From an uncultured Sphingomonas sp. (GTDB lineage Bacteria; Pseudomonadota; Alphaproteobacteria; Sphingomonadales; Sphingomonadaceae): a stretch of 43,199 bases of DNA. The notes beneath the pieces were generated by a model that made no database searches, was not told the DNA's origin, and saw nothing but the letters and a program-made list of their open reading frames with translations. The stretch's first letter is position 1; each line of letters opens with the position of its first letter. Position numbers and translations under genes: made by a program. The stretch spans positions 1 to 43,199 of the forward strand of contig CAJYOI010000033.1 in NCBI GenBank assembly GCA_913776045.1, given 5' to 3'. Below are positions 33,744-40,981 of this stretch, piece after piece.

Positions 33744-33989
33744 ATGACTACATCCGTTGCCGACATCGCACCCGCCAGCCATCCGCGCTGGCACGACCTG
33801 CTATCGGGGCGCATTCACGCGACCTATCGCTGCCTGGCGCTGCGCATCCTGATGATCCGGCTGGTCGATGCGTATCAGCGCAGCGTCGCCAACCGGATGG
33901 CGGTGATAGAGGAATTGCGCGCCTTCTTTCGCGACAATCTGCGCTTTGCCGGCGACGACTACCGCGCGATTTTCGAAGGAGGCAAGTGA
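33744..33989 (+). CDS. Small helical protein paired with the FIST-like gene, unknown function
   Basis: This 81-residue protein has HPRWHDLLSGRIHATYRCLAL, then LRILMIRLVDAYQRSVANRM and AVIEELRAFFRDNLRF, all predicted amphipathic helices with aromatic and basic residues. There is no signal or membrane segment. Its TGA stop overlaps the ATG of the next gene by one base (TGATG) after the in-gene GGAGGCAAG ribosome-binding site, a strong sign of a fixed two-gene unit. An upstream extension of the frame to 33534 lacks support. I do not recognise the family; a partner or adaptor for the next protein is inference. Confidence 0.75.
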   Translation: MTTSVADIAPASHPRWHDLLSGRIHATYRCLALRILMIRLVDAYQRSVANRMAVIEELRAFFRDNLRFAGDDYRAIFEGGK

Positions 33990-35017
33990 TGCGGGCCCTG
34001 CGCGCGACCGCCCGTCGATCCCTTCACAGCGTAGAGGCCGTCACCGCGATGATCGCAGGCGGCGCGTCGCTGATCCTGGCGGGCGAAGAGACGCTGCTTG
34101 CCAGCCTGCCGCGCGGGCGGTGGATCGGCGGGACCATCCCCTATTTCATGACGGCGGAGGCCGGTGGCGCGGTCGATCGGGCGCAGATCTACGTCCAGAC
34201 GCTGCCCGAGGGCGCAAGCGTCGCGTGGCAGGGTGTGCTCGACCGCGCAAGCCTGCCCGACCTGGCCGCCACGTCGGGGCCAGACAACGGCTACACCATC
34301 CTGCTGCTGCCTTCGCAGAGCGATGTCCACCGCGACTTTGCGCTGAACGGACAGAGCTGGCCCAACCTGTTCCGCCGCCCGCTCGCCGGCTGGGTGACGG
34401 GCGTGTTGCTCGACCGGCTGGGCATCGACAGCCCCAAGGTGTTCGATGGCGCGAGCGGGACGGTCAGCGGCGATGCCGCGGTCGTCATGCACGTCGCGCT
34501 GCCCGACGATGCCTATGCCCGGATCGACAACGTCAACCTGTTCGAACAGGATAGCGGCCCCGCGTTGACGTTCGGCGACGATGGCGATTCGACTGGCTTT
34601 ACGGTCGAATGGGTGCACGTCGACGGCGTGCGCACACGCTTGGTCGATCACATCGCCGCACATGGCATCGACATCCGCCTGCCGCTGGTCGCCGATTATA
34701 ACGGCGCGATGATCAACGTCGCGACCGCGGGCATCGACGAGGCGACCGGCGAGGTCACCTTCTTCGCGCCGGTCTTCCCCGGCATGACCTATCGCTTCGC
34801 GCGGCCGGTCGAGGATTACGAACGACAATTCGCCGAAAAGATCGCCGACGCCACTGGCGAATTCGCGTTCAGCTGCAACTGCATCCTGAATTTCAATTAT
34901 GCCAAGCTGGAAGGCAAGCACACCGGGTCGCTGACCGGGCCGATGTCGTTTGGCGAGATTGCGTACATGCTGATGACGCAAACTTTGGTGTATCTGACGA
35001 TCGAGCGCGACACATAA
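33989..35017 (+). CDS. FIST-like sensory-domain protein, divergent
   Basis: This 342-residue soluble protein appears to follow the order of FIST domains. It opens with SVEAVTAMIAGGASLILAGEE then LPRGRWIGGTIPYFM (FIST N-like). It continues with a swap of strands around VSGDAAVVMHVALPDD. GIDEATGEVTFFAPVFPGMT (about 248-267) recalls 'DEETG...F...P.G'. The end, FAFSCNC (292-298) and GPMSFGEIAYMLMTQTLVYL, recalls the FIST C pattern 'FSCNGR...GFFGFGEIG...L....L'. FIST domains are predicted ligand sensors usually linked to kinases or other output domains; here there is none. It is coupled to the small gene before it. The assignment is by eye; another conserved unknown family is possible. Confidence 0.7.
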   Translation: MRALRATARRSLHSVEAVTAMIAGGASLILAGEETLLASLPRGRWIGGTIPYFMTAEAGGAVDRAQIYVQTLPEGASVAWQGVLDRASLPDLAATSGPDNGYTILLLPSQSDVHRDFALNGQSWPNLFRRPLAGWVTGVLLDRLGIDSPKVFDGASGTVSGDAAVVMHVALPDDAYARIDNVNLFEQDSGPALTFGDDGDSTGFTVEWVHVDGVRTRLVDHIAAHGIDIRLPLVADYNGAMINVATAGIDEATGEVTFFAPVFPGMTYRFARPVEDYERQFAEKIADATGEFAFSCNCILNFNYAKLEGKHTGSLTGPMSFGEIAYMLMTQTLVYLTIERDT

Positions 35018-35199
35018 CGCCGCGCCACCGCCACGATCGTCGCGGTCGACAGCAGGATCATCGACACGAGGCCACCGATCGCGAGCAGTCCGGCCGAGGT
35101 GATCGCGATCTCGAGCGACAGGCTGGCCTGCCGGCCGGCGTCGAGCGCCAGCCGGGCTTGGTGACGGCTCGGAGCGGACCGGCGGATCGGATCGGGCAT
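34897..35199 (-). CDS. Possible small membrane protein, antisense-overlapping the FIST-like gene
   Basis: The first 60 residues look like a real protein: MPDPIRRSAPSRHQARLALD, a linker, then ITSAGLLAIGGLVSMILLST, a clean membrane helix, and VAVARR. The frame then runs on 40 residues into the opposite strand of the FIST-like gene, where it no longer looks like a protein. It fills the 268-base gap 35018-35285, which otherwise lacks a gene. It could be a genuine gene with an overlapping tail, a frameshifted remnant, or chance. Confidence 0.45.
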   Translation of the reverse strand: MPDPIRRSAPSRHQARLALDAGRQASLSLEIAITSAGLLAIGGLVSMILLSTATIVAVARRYVSRSIVRYTKVCVISMYAISPNDIGPVSDPVCLPSSLA

Positions 35200-35285
35200 A
35201 GCGGGGTCAACGCGATGGGCGCTGCGCCGTTCACCGAGCACGCCTCCCCTTTCCCCGATCCGCGTCAGGCGCTAGGCGCAACCCT

Positions 35286-36152
35286 ATGATCCGCAAGCTT
35301 TCCGCGCTGCTCGCGCTTATCGCCTCGCTCTTCGCCCTGCCGGCCCAGGCCTATTGGGAATATGGCCATGAGACGGTCGCTGCGGTCGCCTGGGCGAACG
35401 TCAGCCCGGCGACCCGGGCCAAGGTCGCGGCATTGCTGCGTCAGCAGAGATTGCTCGAAACGCCGACCTGTCCTGCGGCCACGATCGAGCAGGCGAGCGT
35501 CTGGGCCGACTGCGTCAAGCCGCTGGGCGAGCGGTTCAGCTATGCCTATTCCTGGCACTATCAGAATGTGAACGTGTGCAAGCCGTTCGACCTGAAGTCC
35601 GCCTGCAAGGACGGCAATTGCGTGTCCGCGCAGATCGAACGCGACGTGAAGCTGCTGAAGGATTCGAAGGTCCCGGCGCGCGAGAAGCTGATGGCGCTCG
35701 TCTTCCTGATCCATTTCGTCGGCGACCTGCATCAGCCGCTCCATGCCGGGGACCGCGGCGATCTCGGCGGCAACCGGGCGAAGGCGGATTACGGGATGTA
35801 CGGCCCCGATCGGCTCAACCTCCATTCGATCTGGGACGGGTATCTGGCCGAGCGTGCGATCTCGACCCCGCCGCCGGTCGTCCGCGCTTACCCGGCGGCC
35901 GAGCGGGCGAGCATTCAGGCTGGGACGGTCGAGGACTGGAGCCGCGATAGCTGGCAGGTCGCCAAGAATGCCTATGCGACCGCGATGGGCGGTGACGGCT
36001 GCGGGCCGGTGCCCGCGCGCTCGAAACTGGACGAAGCGACCATCGCCAAGCTGGTCGAACCGGCGCGCGAGCAGGTCATCAAGGGCGGGCTGCGGCTTGC
36101 GCGGTTGCTGGACGAGGCGTTTGCCGGCGGGGCGGCGGCGGCTGCCAAGTAA
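35286..36152 (+). CDS. Secreted S1/P1-type nuclease
   Basis: This 288-residue protein has a Sec signal peptide (LSALLALIASLFALPAQA, cut near residue 22) and the three-zinc site of S1/P1 nucleases: Trp24 and His28 (YWEYGHET), Asp75 (SVWADCVK), His91 (WHYQN), His143, Asp147 and His153 (LIHFVGDLHQPLHAGD), and His180 and Asp184 (LHSIWDGYL). It should degrade single-stranded DNA and RNA in the periplasm or outside, for nutrient salvage. Six cysteines suggest disulfides. The expected Zn-binding Trp is one residue in from the best signal-peptidase site. Confidence 0.95.
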   Translation: MIRKLSALLALIASLFALPAQAYWEYGHETVAAVAWANVSPATRAKVAALLRQQRLLETPTCPAATIEQASVWADCVKPLGERFSYAYSWHYQNVNVCKPFDLKSACKDGNCVSAQIERDVKLLKDSKVPAREKLMALVFLIHFVGDLHQPLHAGDRGDLGGNRAKADYGMYGPDRLNLHSIWDGYLAERAISTPPPVVRAYPAAERASIQAGTVEDWSRDSWQVAKNAYATAMGGDGCGPVPARSKLDEATIAKLVEPAREQVIKGGLRLARLLDEAFAGGAAAAAK

Positions 36153-36157
36153 AGTGT

Positions 36158-36254
36158 CGTCGTCCCCGCGAAGGCGGGGATCAATAGTCGCTGGACCACG
36201 TGAGACTCACCACGTTCAGCCAGAATTTGTCCCCGCCTTCGCGGGGATGACGAT
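36158..36254. repeat. Inverted pair of REP-like palindromes
   Basis: Two copies of the palindrome TCCCCGC-(4)-GCGGGGA, at 36163-36180 and 36230-36247, are in inverted orientation with matching flanks (GTCGTCGTCCCC and GGGGATGACGAT). Forty-nine bases separate them. This is a BIME-like arrangement common in sphingomonads, between the convergent ends of the nuclease and hydrolase genes. Confidence 0.82.
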
Positions 36255-36295
36255 GGTGCGCGTAGCGGTGTTCCCGCGCTGGCGGGAGCCCAGGA

Positions 36296-37273
36296 TTACT
36301 TCGCCGGTCGCCTGCGGCGCTGGGCTGCCGCCTGCGCGGGAGCACGGGCGGGTGTGACCGCCGCCACCACCGCATCGACCACGGCCGGCGCGATCGGCAG
36401 CGAGGAATCGGCATAGCTGCGCTGGTTCGTCATCCGGTCGGTGCCGACCTGCTTCAGCACGTGGTTCACTCCCGGCACCACCGCCAGCGTCGACTTGGCG
36501 TTTGCAGCGGCAATCCGCTTCGCATCCTCGGCCACCGACACCTGCAGGTCGGCATCGCCCTGGACGATCGCCACCGGCACCTTGGCGCTGGCAGCGAGCT
36601 TCGCCGGATCGACCGCGATCACACCCGACAGATAGCGTTGCGACCCGGTCGGGAACATCTGCCCCAGCGGCGCCGGCAGCGTCGCGGGATCGACCGTCCG
36701 GCCCTGCTGGATGGCATCGAGCATCCCCAGTGCGGCACCCAGGATCGGTGCGTTGGCCGGGTTGGCGCGGAACTGCGCGCGCATCACGTCGCCCAGCGGC
36801 CGCCCCGGCGAAGCGACCAGCAAGACGCCGCAGATGCCGTCGGGGTTCTGCGCAGCCTGGAGCGCGACCACGCCACCCTCGCTATGCCCGACCAACCAGG
36901 CGCAGCGGTTGCCGGTACGCTTGGCGGCAAGTTTTGCCCAGACGCGTGCATCGGCGGCATAGTCCGCCATCGTCGCAGCGTTCGGATCGGCAACGGCACC
37001 GCGGCTGCCGAACATGCCGCGCTTGTCGATGCGGATCGACGACACCCCTCGCACCGCCAGCGCGTCGGCGAGCATCCGATACGCACCGGCGGTGATCCCC
37101 ATCGGACTGTTGCCGTCGCGGTCGGTCGGGCCGGAACCGGGGATGATGACCACCGCCGGGCCCTTGCCCTCGGCCAAGGTCAGCGTGCCGGCGAGCGGCC
37201 CCTGCGGACCCGGCACCGTCGCCTGCTCGACCTGCGGCGCGGCTGCCGCCAGAAACATTGCCGTCAGCATCAT
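36296..37273 (-). CDS. Alpha/beta hydrolase, probably exported
   Basis: This 325-residue protein has a hydrophobic start (MMLTAMFLAAAAPQ) that can serve as a signal peptide, then the alpha/beta-hydrolase fold: VVIIPGSGPTDRDGNSP (oxyanion loop), LADALAVRGVSSIRIDKRG, the nucleophile elbow LVGHSEGGVVAL with Ser in GHSEG, and the acid/base region VAIVQGDADLQVS and PGVNHVL with the catalytic Asp and His. It should cleave an ester or peptide; the family is close to esterases named YqiA or 'lysophospholipase-like'. GGAGG lies well before the ATG. It is the last gene of an operon with the SPFH protein. Confidence 0.87.
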   Translation of the reverse strand: MMLTAMFLAAAAPQVEQATVPGPQGPLAGTLTLAEGKGPAVVIIPGSGPTDRDGNSPMGITAGAYRMLADALAVRGVSSIRIDKRGMFGSRGAVADPNAATMADYAADARVWAKLAAKRTGNRCAWLVGHSEGGVVALQAAQNPDGICGVLLVASPGRPLGDVMRAQFRANPANAPILGAALGMLDAIQQGRTVDPATLPAPLGQMFPTGSQRYLSGVIAVDPAKLAASAKVPVAIVQGDADLQVSVAEDAKRIAAANAKSTLAVVPGVNHVLKQVGTDRMTNQRSYADSSLPIAPAVVDAVVAAVTPARAPAQAAAQRRRRPAK

Positions 37274-37274
37274 T

Positions 37275-37550
37275 TTACTTTCCTCCCCAGCGCCAGCGCA
37301 GTCCGCCGTCTGTCTTGACGGCAACCACGATGACCAGCCCGATCGTAAGCGCCGTGCCCAGGATGATCCGCGCGCCATCGGTCGGCAGCGCTTGAACGGT
37401 CACACCCAACGCCAGCATGTACCCAAAGAGCACCACCCAACCCATCACGGTCGCGGGATAGGCGCCGTAGCCATAGGCTTTGGGCAAGAACCAATAGCCC
37501 GGGCGGGTCGGCGGCGGCGGGTTCCGGCGGCGCAGGTGCGGCGGAATCAT
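37275..37550 (-). CDS. Small two-helix membrane protein
   Basis: This 91-residue protein has a Pro/Arg-rich N terminus (IPPHLRRRNPPPPTRPGYW), then two hydrophobic helices (YPATVMGWVVLFGYMLALGVTV and IILGTALTIGLVIVVAVKT) and a basic tail GGLRWRWGGK. It overlaps the zinc-ribbon gene by 4 bases (ATGA) and ends one base before the hydrolase start, so it is embedded in the operon. Function unknown. Confidence 0.82.
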   Translation of the reverse strand: MIPPHLRRRNPPPPTRPGYWFLPKAYGYGAYPATVMGWVVLFGYMLALGVTVQALPTDGARIILGTALTIGLVIVVAVKTDGGLRWRWGGK

Positions 37551-37759
37551 CGCGCATAGCTTTCGAGATACCCGCACCGCCCGCAGCGCCAAGTCTCGAT
37601 CGGCAGACGCATTCGGTCACCGAGCTTCACGCCCGTCCAGATGCTCTTCTCGGGCGAGCCCTCGACCCAGTCGGCCGGGCCCCGGGTGCCGTAGGATTCG
37701 TCGAGCAGAAAGCCCTCTTCCATCGTGCCCTGGCATTTCGGACAGTCATTCGGTCGCAT
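37547..37759 (-). CDS. Small zinc-ribbon protein (DUF6487/PF20097-like)
   Basis: This 70-residue protein starts with CPKCQGTMEEGFLLDESY and ends with WRCGRCGYLESYAR, so two CxxC pairs frame a short beta-rich middle, a rubredoxin-like zinc ribbon. The order CPxC...G...C..CG resembles the PF20097 family of unknown function. It overlaps genes on both sides, the upstream RHH gene by 14 bases and the downstream membrane protein by 4, so it is tightly embedded. It may bind nucleic acid or protein; nothing proves it. Confidence 0.85.
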   Translation of the reverse strand: MRPNDCPKCQGTMEEGFLLDESYGTRGPADWVEGSPEKSIWTGVKLGDRMRLPIETWRCGRCGYLESYAR

Positions 37760-37961
37760 CTGTTTCCTCCTTCGGCGGCCGGCCCCGCCTGGCCTTCACT
37801 GGCGCGTCGAGCTTCACCCCGCGCCGCGCCAGCGCTTCGCGCAGCAGGCATTCGATCTGCGCATTGGCGCTCCTGAGGTCGGCCGACGCCGTCCGCTCGA
37901 TCGCTGCATAGAGCGCGGGATCGAGACGGAGCGGAAACGCCTTCTTCGGGGGTGCGGCCAC
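37746..37961 (-). CDS. Arc-type ribbon-helix-helix DNA-binding protein
   Basis: This 71-residue protein has the ribbon-helix-helix fold: KAFPLRLDPALYAAIERTAS, then DLRSANAQIECLLREALARRG, followed by a basic tail VKARRGRPPKEE with an AT-hook-like RRGRPPK. The family is like Arc/MetJ regulators. The start codon is GTG at 37961 with no good SD; it lies 12 bases after the SPFH stop and is probably translated by re-initiation. It may regulate the operon through the palindrome at 38891-38906. Confidence 0.85.
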   Translation of the reverse strand: MAAPPKKAFPLRLDPALYAAIERTASADLRSANAQIECLLREALARRGVKLDAPVKARRGRPPKEETDATE

Positions 37962-37973
37962 GGGTTTCGGCGC

Positions 37974-38876
37974 TTACTGGTACAGCGTACCCGTGTTGAC
38001 GACCGGCTGGGCGTCACGGTCGCCGCACAGCACGACCATCAGGTTGCTGACCATCGTTGCGCGGCGTTCGTCGTCGAGCTCGACCACACCCTTCGCCGAC
38101 AGCTGATCGAGCGCCAGTTCGACCATGCCGACCGCGCCCTCGACCAGGGTCACGCGCGCGGCGACCACCGCCTGCGCCTGCTGGCGTCGCAGCATCGCGC
38201 CGGCGATCTCCTGCGCATAGGCGAGATGGGTGAAGCCGCATTCATCGACGGTGATGCCGGCGACCCGCAGGCGCGCGATCAGTTCGGCCTGCAGCTCGGC
38301 ACCGATCTGGTCGTGGTTGCCGCGCAGCGTGACTTCCTGATGCTCAAAATCGTCGTACGGATAGCGCGAGCCGATCGTGCGCACCGCGGCCTCGATCTGG
38401 ACGTTCACGAACGCCTTGTAATCATCGACGTCGAACAGCGCCTGCGCAGTATCGGTTACGCGCCAGACGACCTGCGCCGCCATCTCGATGGGGTTGCCGC
38501 GCAGGTCGTTGACCTTGATCTTGTCGGAGATGATGTTGTTGGCGCGGACCGACACCTTCTGACGCATCAGCCACGGCAGCACCCAGCGCAGCCCCTCCGT
38601 CCGGTCGGTGCCGCGGTAGGCGCCGAACAGCGTGATCGCGGCGGCCTGGTTGGGCTGGAGCATGTAGAAGCCGCAGCCGATCAGCAGCGCAAGCAGCGCG
38701 CCAAGCCCGAGCGCGGTGGCGGCGAGCAACGGCATGTCGGTCGTCAGCGTGAAGCCGAAGGCGCCGCCGGCCAGCACGAGCAGGAGGAGCAGCAGCATCG
38801 GATAGCCGCTCATGGTGGCGGCGGCGGTTTCGCTGCTGTGGGTGAGCGTACGGCTCGAACGTGACGAATCGGTCAT
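37974..38876 (-). CDS. SPFH/Band-7 domain membrane protein
   Basis: This 300-residue protein has two N-terminal membrane helices (YPMLLLLLLVLAGGAFGF and LLAATALGLGALLALLIGCGF), then the SPFH domain: LQPNQAAAITLFGAYRGTDR, SDKIKVNDLRGNPIEMAAQV and VVWRVTDTAQALFDVDDYKAF, ending in a coiled-coil region (EIAGAMLRRQQAQAVVAARVT). It should form large ring assemblies in membrane microdomains, in stress or membrane-fluidity roles; partners are not shown here. It is the first gene of the five-gene unit and lies 15 bases from a perfect palindrome. Confidence 0.93.
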   Translation of the reverse strand: MTDSSRSSRTLTHSSETAAATMSGYPMLLLLLLVLAGGAFGFTLTTDMPLLAATALGLGALLALLIGCGFYMLQPNQAAAITLFGAYRGTDRTEGLRWVLPWLMRQKVSVRANNIISDKIKVNDLRGNPIEMAAQVVWRVTDTAQALFDVDDYKAFVNVQIEAAVRTIGSRYPYDDFEHQEVTLRGNHDQIGAELQAELIARLRVAGITVDECGFTHLAYAQEIAGAMLRRQQAQAVVAARVTLVEGAVGMVELALDQLSAKGVVELDDERRATMVSNLMVVLCGDRDAQPVVNTGTLYQ

Positions 38877-38890
38877 CCCTGCCTCCCTTT

Positions 38891-38906
38891 AATGTGATAT
38901 CACATT
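38891..38906. promoter_or_regulatory. Perfect 16-bp palindrome before the SPFH operon
   Basis: AATGTGATATCACATT is an exact palindrome, AT-rich in a GC-rich region, ending 14 bases before the SPFH start codon and just upstream of its AGGGAGG ribosome-binding site. The TGTGA/TCACA half-sites recall CRP, but the central spacer is only two bases, so CRP is excluded. A ribbon-helix-helix or GntR/YtrA-type regulator is more likely; the operon encodes an RHH protein. Confidence 0.75.
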
Positions 38907-38939
38907 TATATCGGGATTGGGGGAAGTCAAGGTTCGTGA

Positions 38940-38969
38940 AAGCCCTCTCCCGACAGGGGGAGAGGGCTT
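38940..38969 (-). terminator. Hairpin downstream of pal
   Basis: AAGCCCTCTCCC (38940-38951) pairs exactly with GGGAGAGGGCTT (38958-38969) around a 6-base loop. It lies 7 bases past the pal stop on the minus strand. The stem is long, but the T-run is short (TTT), so termination is plausible, perhaps with Rho. It separates the tol-pal operon from the SPFH operon on the same strand. Confidence 0.6.
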
Positions 38970-38976
38970 CAGAAGG

Positions 38977-39510
38977 TCAGCCTACCGTCACGGTCACCGC
39001 GCGGCGGTTCTGCGCATAGCTTGCCTCGTCCGACCCCAGCGCGGCCGGGCGTTCCTTGCCGTAGCTGATCGTGCTGATCCGCGCCGGGTTGATGCCGCGC
39101 GCAGCGAGATAGTTCTTCGCCGCGTTCGCACGACGGTCGCCCAGCGCCAGGTTATACTCCCGCGTGCCGCGTTCATCGCAGTGGCCCTCGATCGTGATGC
39201 GCACATTGGGGTAGCGCCCCAGCCACTGTGCCTGGGTGTCGAGGATCGCACGCGCTTCCGCATCGATGTCGAACATGTCGAGCCCGAACAGCACGGTGTT
39301 GCTGCTGACCGACCGCAGGAAATCGGCCTGGCTGCCCGGTACGATCGCGCCGTCGACGTTGCCGGTCGGCGCGGTACCGGCGTTGGGATCGGTCGTCTGG
39401 CCGCTTTCGACCGGCGCCGGCGGCAGGACGGGGGGCTTCTTCTTGGCGCAACCCGCAAGGGCGACGGCGAGGGCGGCGGTCAGGACCAGCGCGGTCCGCT
39501 TGGTTGCCAT
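38977..39510 (-). CDS. pal: Peptidoglycan-associated lipoprotein
   Basis: This 177-residue protein has a lipoprotein signal (LTAALAVALAGC, acylated Cys21), a Pro-rich linker and an OmpA-like C-terminal domain with TIEGHCDERGTREYNLALGD and RRANAAKNYL, the peptidoglycan-binding motif (Asp and Arg for diaminopimelate). It anchors the outer membrane to the cell wall and binds TolB. It is the last gene of the tol-pal cluster, 46 bases after tolB. The cpoB/ybgF gene that often follows is absent here. Confidence 0.97.
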   Translation of the reverse strand: MATKRTALVLTAALAVALAGCAKKKPPVLPPAPVESGQTTDPNAGTAPTGNVDGAIVPGSQADFLRSVSSNTVLFGLDMFDIDAEARAILDTQAQWLGRYPNVRITIEGHCDERGTREYNLALGDRRANAAKNYLAARGINPARISTISYGKERPAALGSDEASYAQNRRAVTVTVG

Positions 39511-39556
39511 GATCGTTTCTCCTTTTGGTTGATCGGTCTTGGCGAGAATTCGGATG

Positions 39557-40981
39557 TCAGGGACGCAACGGGCCCCAGCTCGGATCGCTCCCGTCGAGCG
39601 GGGTCGGGATGCGGCGTTCGTTGGTGCCGGTCAGGTCGACCGACCACACGTCGGCCTTGCCCGAGCCTTGCGCGGCGCGGAAGAAGGTCAGCACGCGGCC
39701 GTTCGGCGACCAGCTCGGCCCTTCGTCGCCCCAGGCTTCGGTCAGCGATTTCTCAGCCCCGCCCGACGGCGACATGATACCGATGCGGAAGCGGCCGCCT
39801 TCCATCTTCGTGAACGCGATCAGGTCGCCGCGCGGGCTCCACGACGGGGTCGCATAGCGCCCGCCGCCGAAGCTGATCCGCTGCGGGTTCGATCCATCCG
39901 CATTCATCACGTACAGCTGCTGCGATCCGCCACGGTCGCTTTCGAACACGATCTTCGACCCGTCGGGCGAATAGCTGCCGCCGGTATCGATCCCGGCCGA
40001 GTTGGTCAGCCGCTGCGGGCTGCCGCCGGCGGCGGGCACGCGGTAGATGTTGGTCGTGCCCCCCTGCGCCATCGAGAACAGGATCCACTGGCCATTGGGC
40101 GAGAAGCGCGGGGCAAAGGTCGTCGACACGCCGCTGACGACCCGGCGCGGACGGCCCGAGCCCAGGTCGAGCACGTAGATCGACGGCACCTTCTCGTCAT
40201 AGCTCATGTAGACGATCGACTGCTGGTTCGGCGCGAACCGCGGGGTCAGCACAATCGACTGGCCGTTGGTCAGGAAGCGGTGGTTGGCGCCGTCCTGGTC
40301 CATGATCGCCAGCCGCTTGATCCGCTTTCCCTTCGGCCCGGTCTCCGAGACGTAGACGACGCGACTGTCGAAATAGGGTCCCTCGCCCGACAGGCGCTGA
40401 TAGGCGGTGTCGGCGCATTTATGCGCGGCGCGACGCCAGTCGGCAGGTGCGACGACGAAGCCCTGGCGCGTAAGTTCGGTCTTCGTGAAGACGTCATACA
40501 GGTAGCAGCCGACCGTCAGCGTGCCATCACCGTTGGCGCGGACGAAACCCTGTACCAGCGCCTGCGCCCCCGTCCCTCCCCAATAGGGGAAGTCGGGCGC
40601 AGTGACCTGATCGAAGCCGACAGGACGCAGCCGATCGGGGGCGAGCGGCGTAAACAGCCCCGAATTGCGCAGATCGTTGGTGACGACTTCCGCCATCTGC
40701 CGCCCCAATTGATCGGTGCTGCCCGCCGCGGTCGATTGCGGGTTCGGCGTCGGCATCGGCGGAACGGCGATCGGCATCGGCTGACCGACGCTCGCGCCGC
40801 CGGTGACGTCGACCTCGACCTGCGCGGCGGCGGGGGTGGTGAGGCTCGCGCCGAGTGCCAGTAATACCGCCGTCACCCCGAACGTGATCCGGGGTACAGG
40901 GCCACGCGCGACATCGCTCTTGGCTCTGGATGCCGCATCGAGTGCGGCATGACGGAAGAAGATTGGTCGCATGATGCTCAT
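39557..40981 (-). CDS. tolB: Tol-Pal system protein TolB
   Basis: This 474-residue periplasmic protein has an N-terminal domain (LGRQMAEVVTNDLRNSGLFT) and a six-bladed beta-propeller with repeated WSPNG/FSPNG/YSPDG strands. It binds Pal and the TolA C terminus. The ATG at 40981 overlaps the tolA stop by 4 bases (ATGA). The N terminus is unusual: residues 11-37 are encoded by a dispersed palindromic repeat, and only then does the hydrophobic core (VLLALGASLTTPAAAQ) follow, so the signal peptide is about 54 residues. An internal GTG at residue 36 would give a leader without a basic start. Confidence 0.95.
   Translation of the reverse strand: MSIMRPIFFRHAALDAASRAKSDVARGPVPRITFGVTAVLLALGASLTTPAAAQVEVDVTGGASVGQPMPIAVPPMPTPNPQSTAAGSTDQLGRQMAEVVTNDLRNSGLFTPLAPDRLRPVGFDQVTAPDFPYWGGTGAQALVQGFVRANGDGTLTVGCYLYDVFTKTELTRQGFVVAPADWRRAAHKCADTAYQRLSGEGPYFDSRVVYVSETGPKGKRIKRLAIMDQDGANHRFLTNGQSIVLTPRFAPNQQSIVYMSYDEKVPSIYVLDLGSGRPRRVVSGVSTTFAPRFSPNGQWILFSMAQGGTTNIYRVPAAGGSPQRLTNSAGIDTGGSYSPDGSKIVFESDRGGSQQLYVMNADGSNPQRISFGGGRYATPSWSPRGDLIAFTKMEGGRFRIGIMSPSGGAEKSLTEAWGDEGPSWSPNGRVLTFFRAAQGSGKADVWSVDLTGTNERRIPTPLDGSDPSWGPLRP
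40871..40951. repeat. Dispersed repeat inside the tolB signal-peptide coding region
   Basis: TGCCGCA-tcgag-TGCGGCA (40931-40949) plus the flanks AGCGATGTCGCG and GATCCGGGGTACAGG in antisense match the sphingomonad repeat type seen at 3851-3884. Here it is read in frame as residues 11-37 of TolB. Confidence 0.7.

Noticed and set aside
38891-38906. CRP/FNR-type binding site
   Set aside because: TGTGA/TCACA half-sites are separated by 2 bases, whereas CRP needs 6 and FNR sites differ, so it is listed as an operator of unknown regulator.
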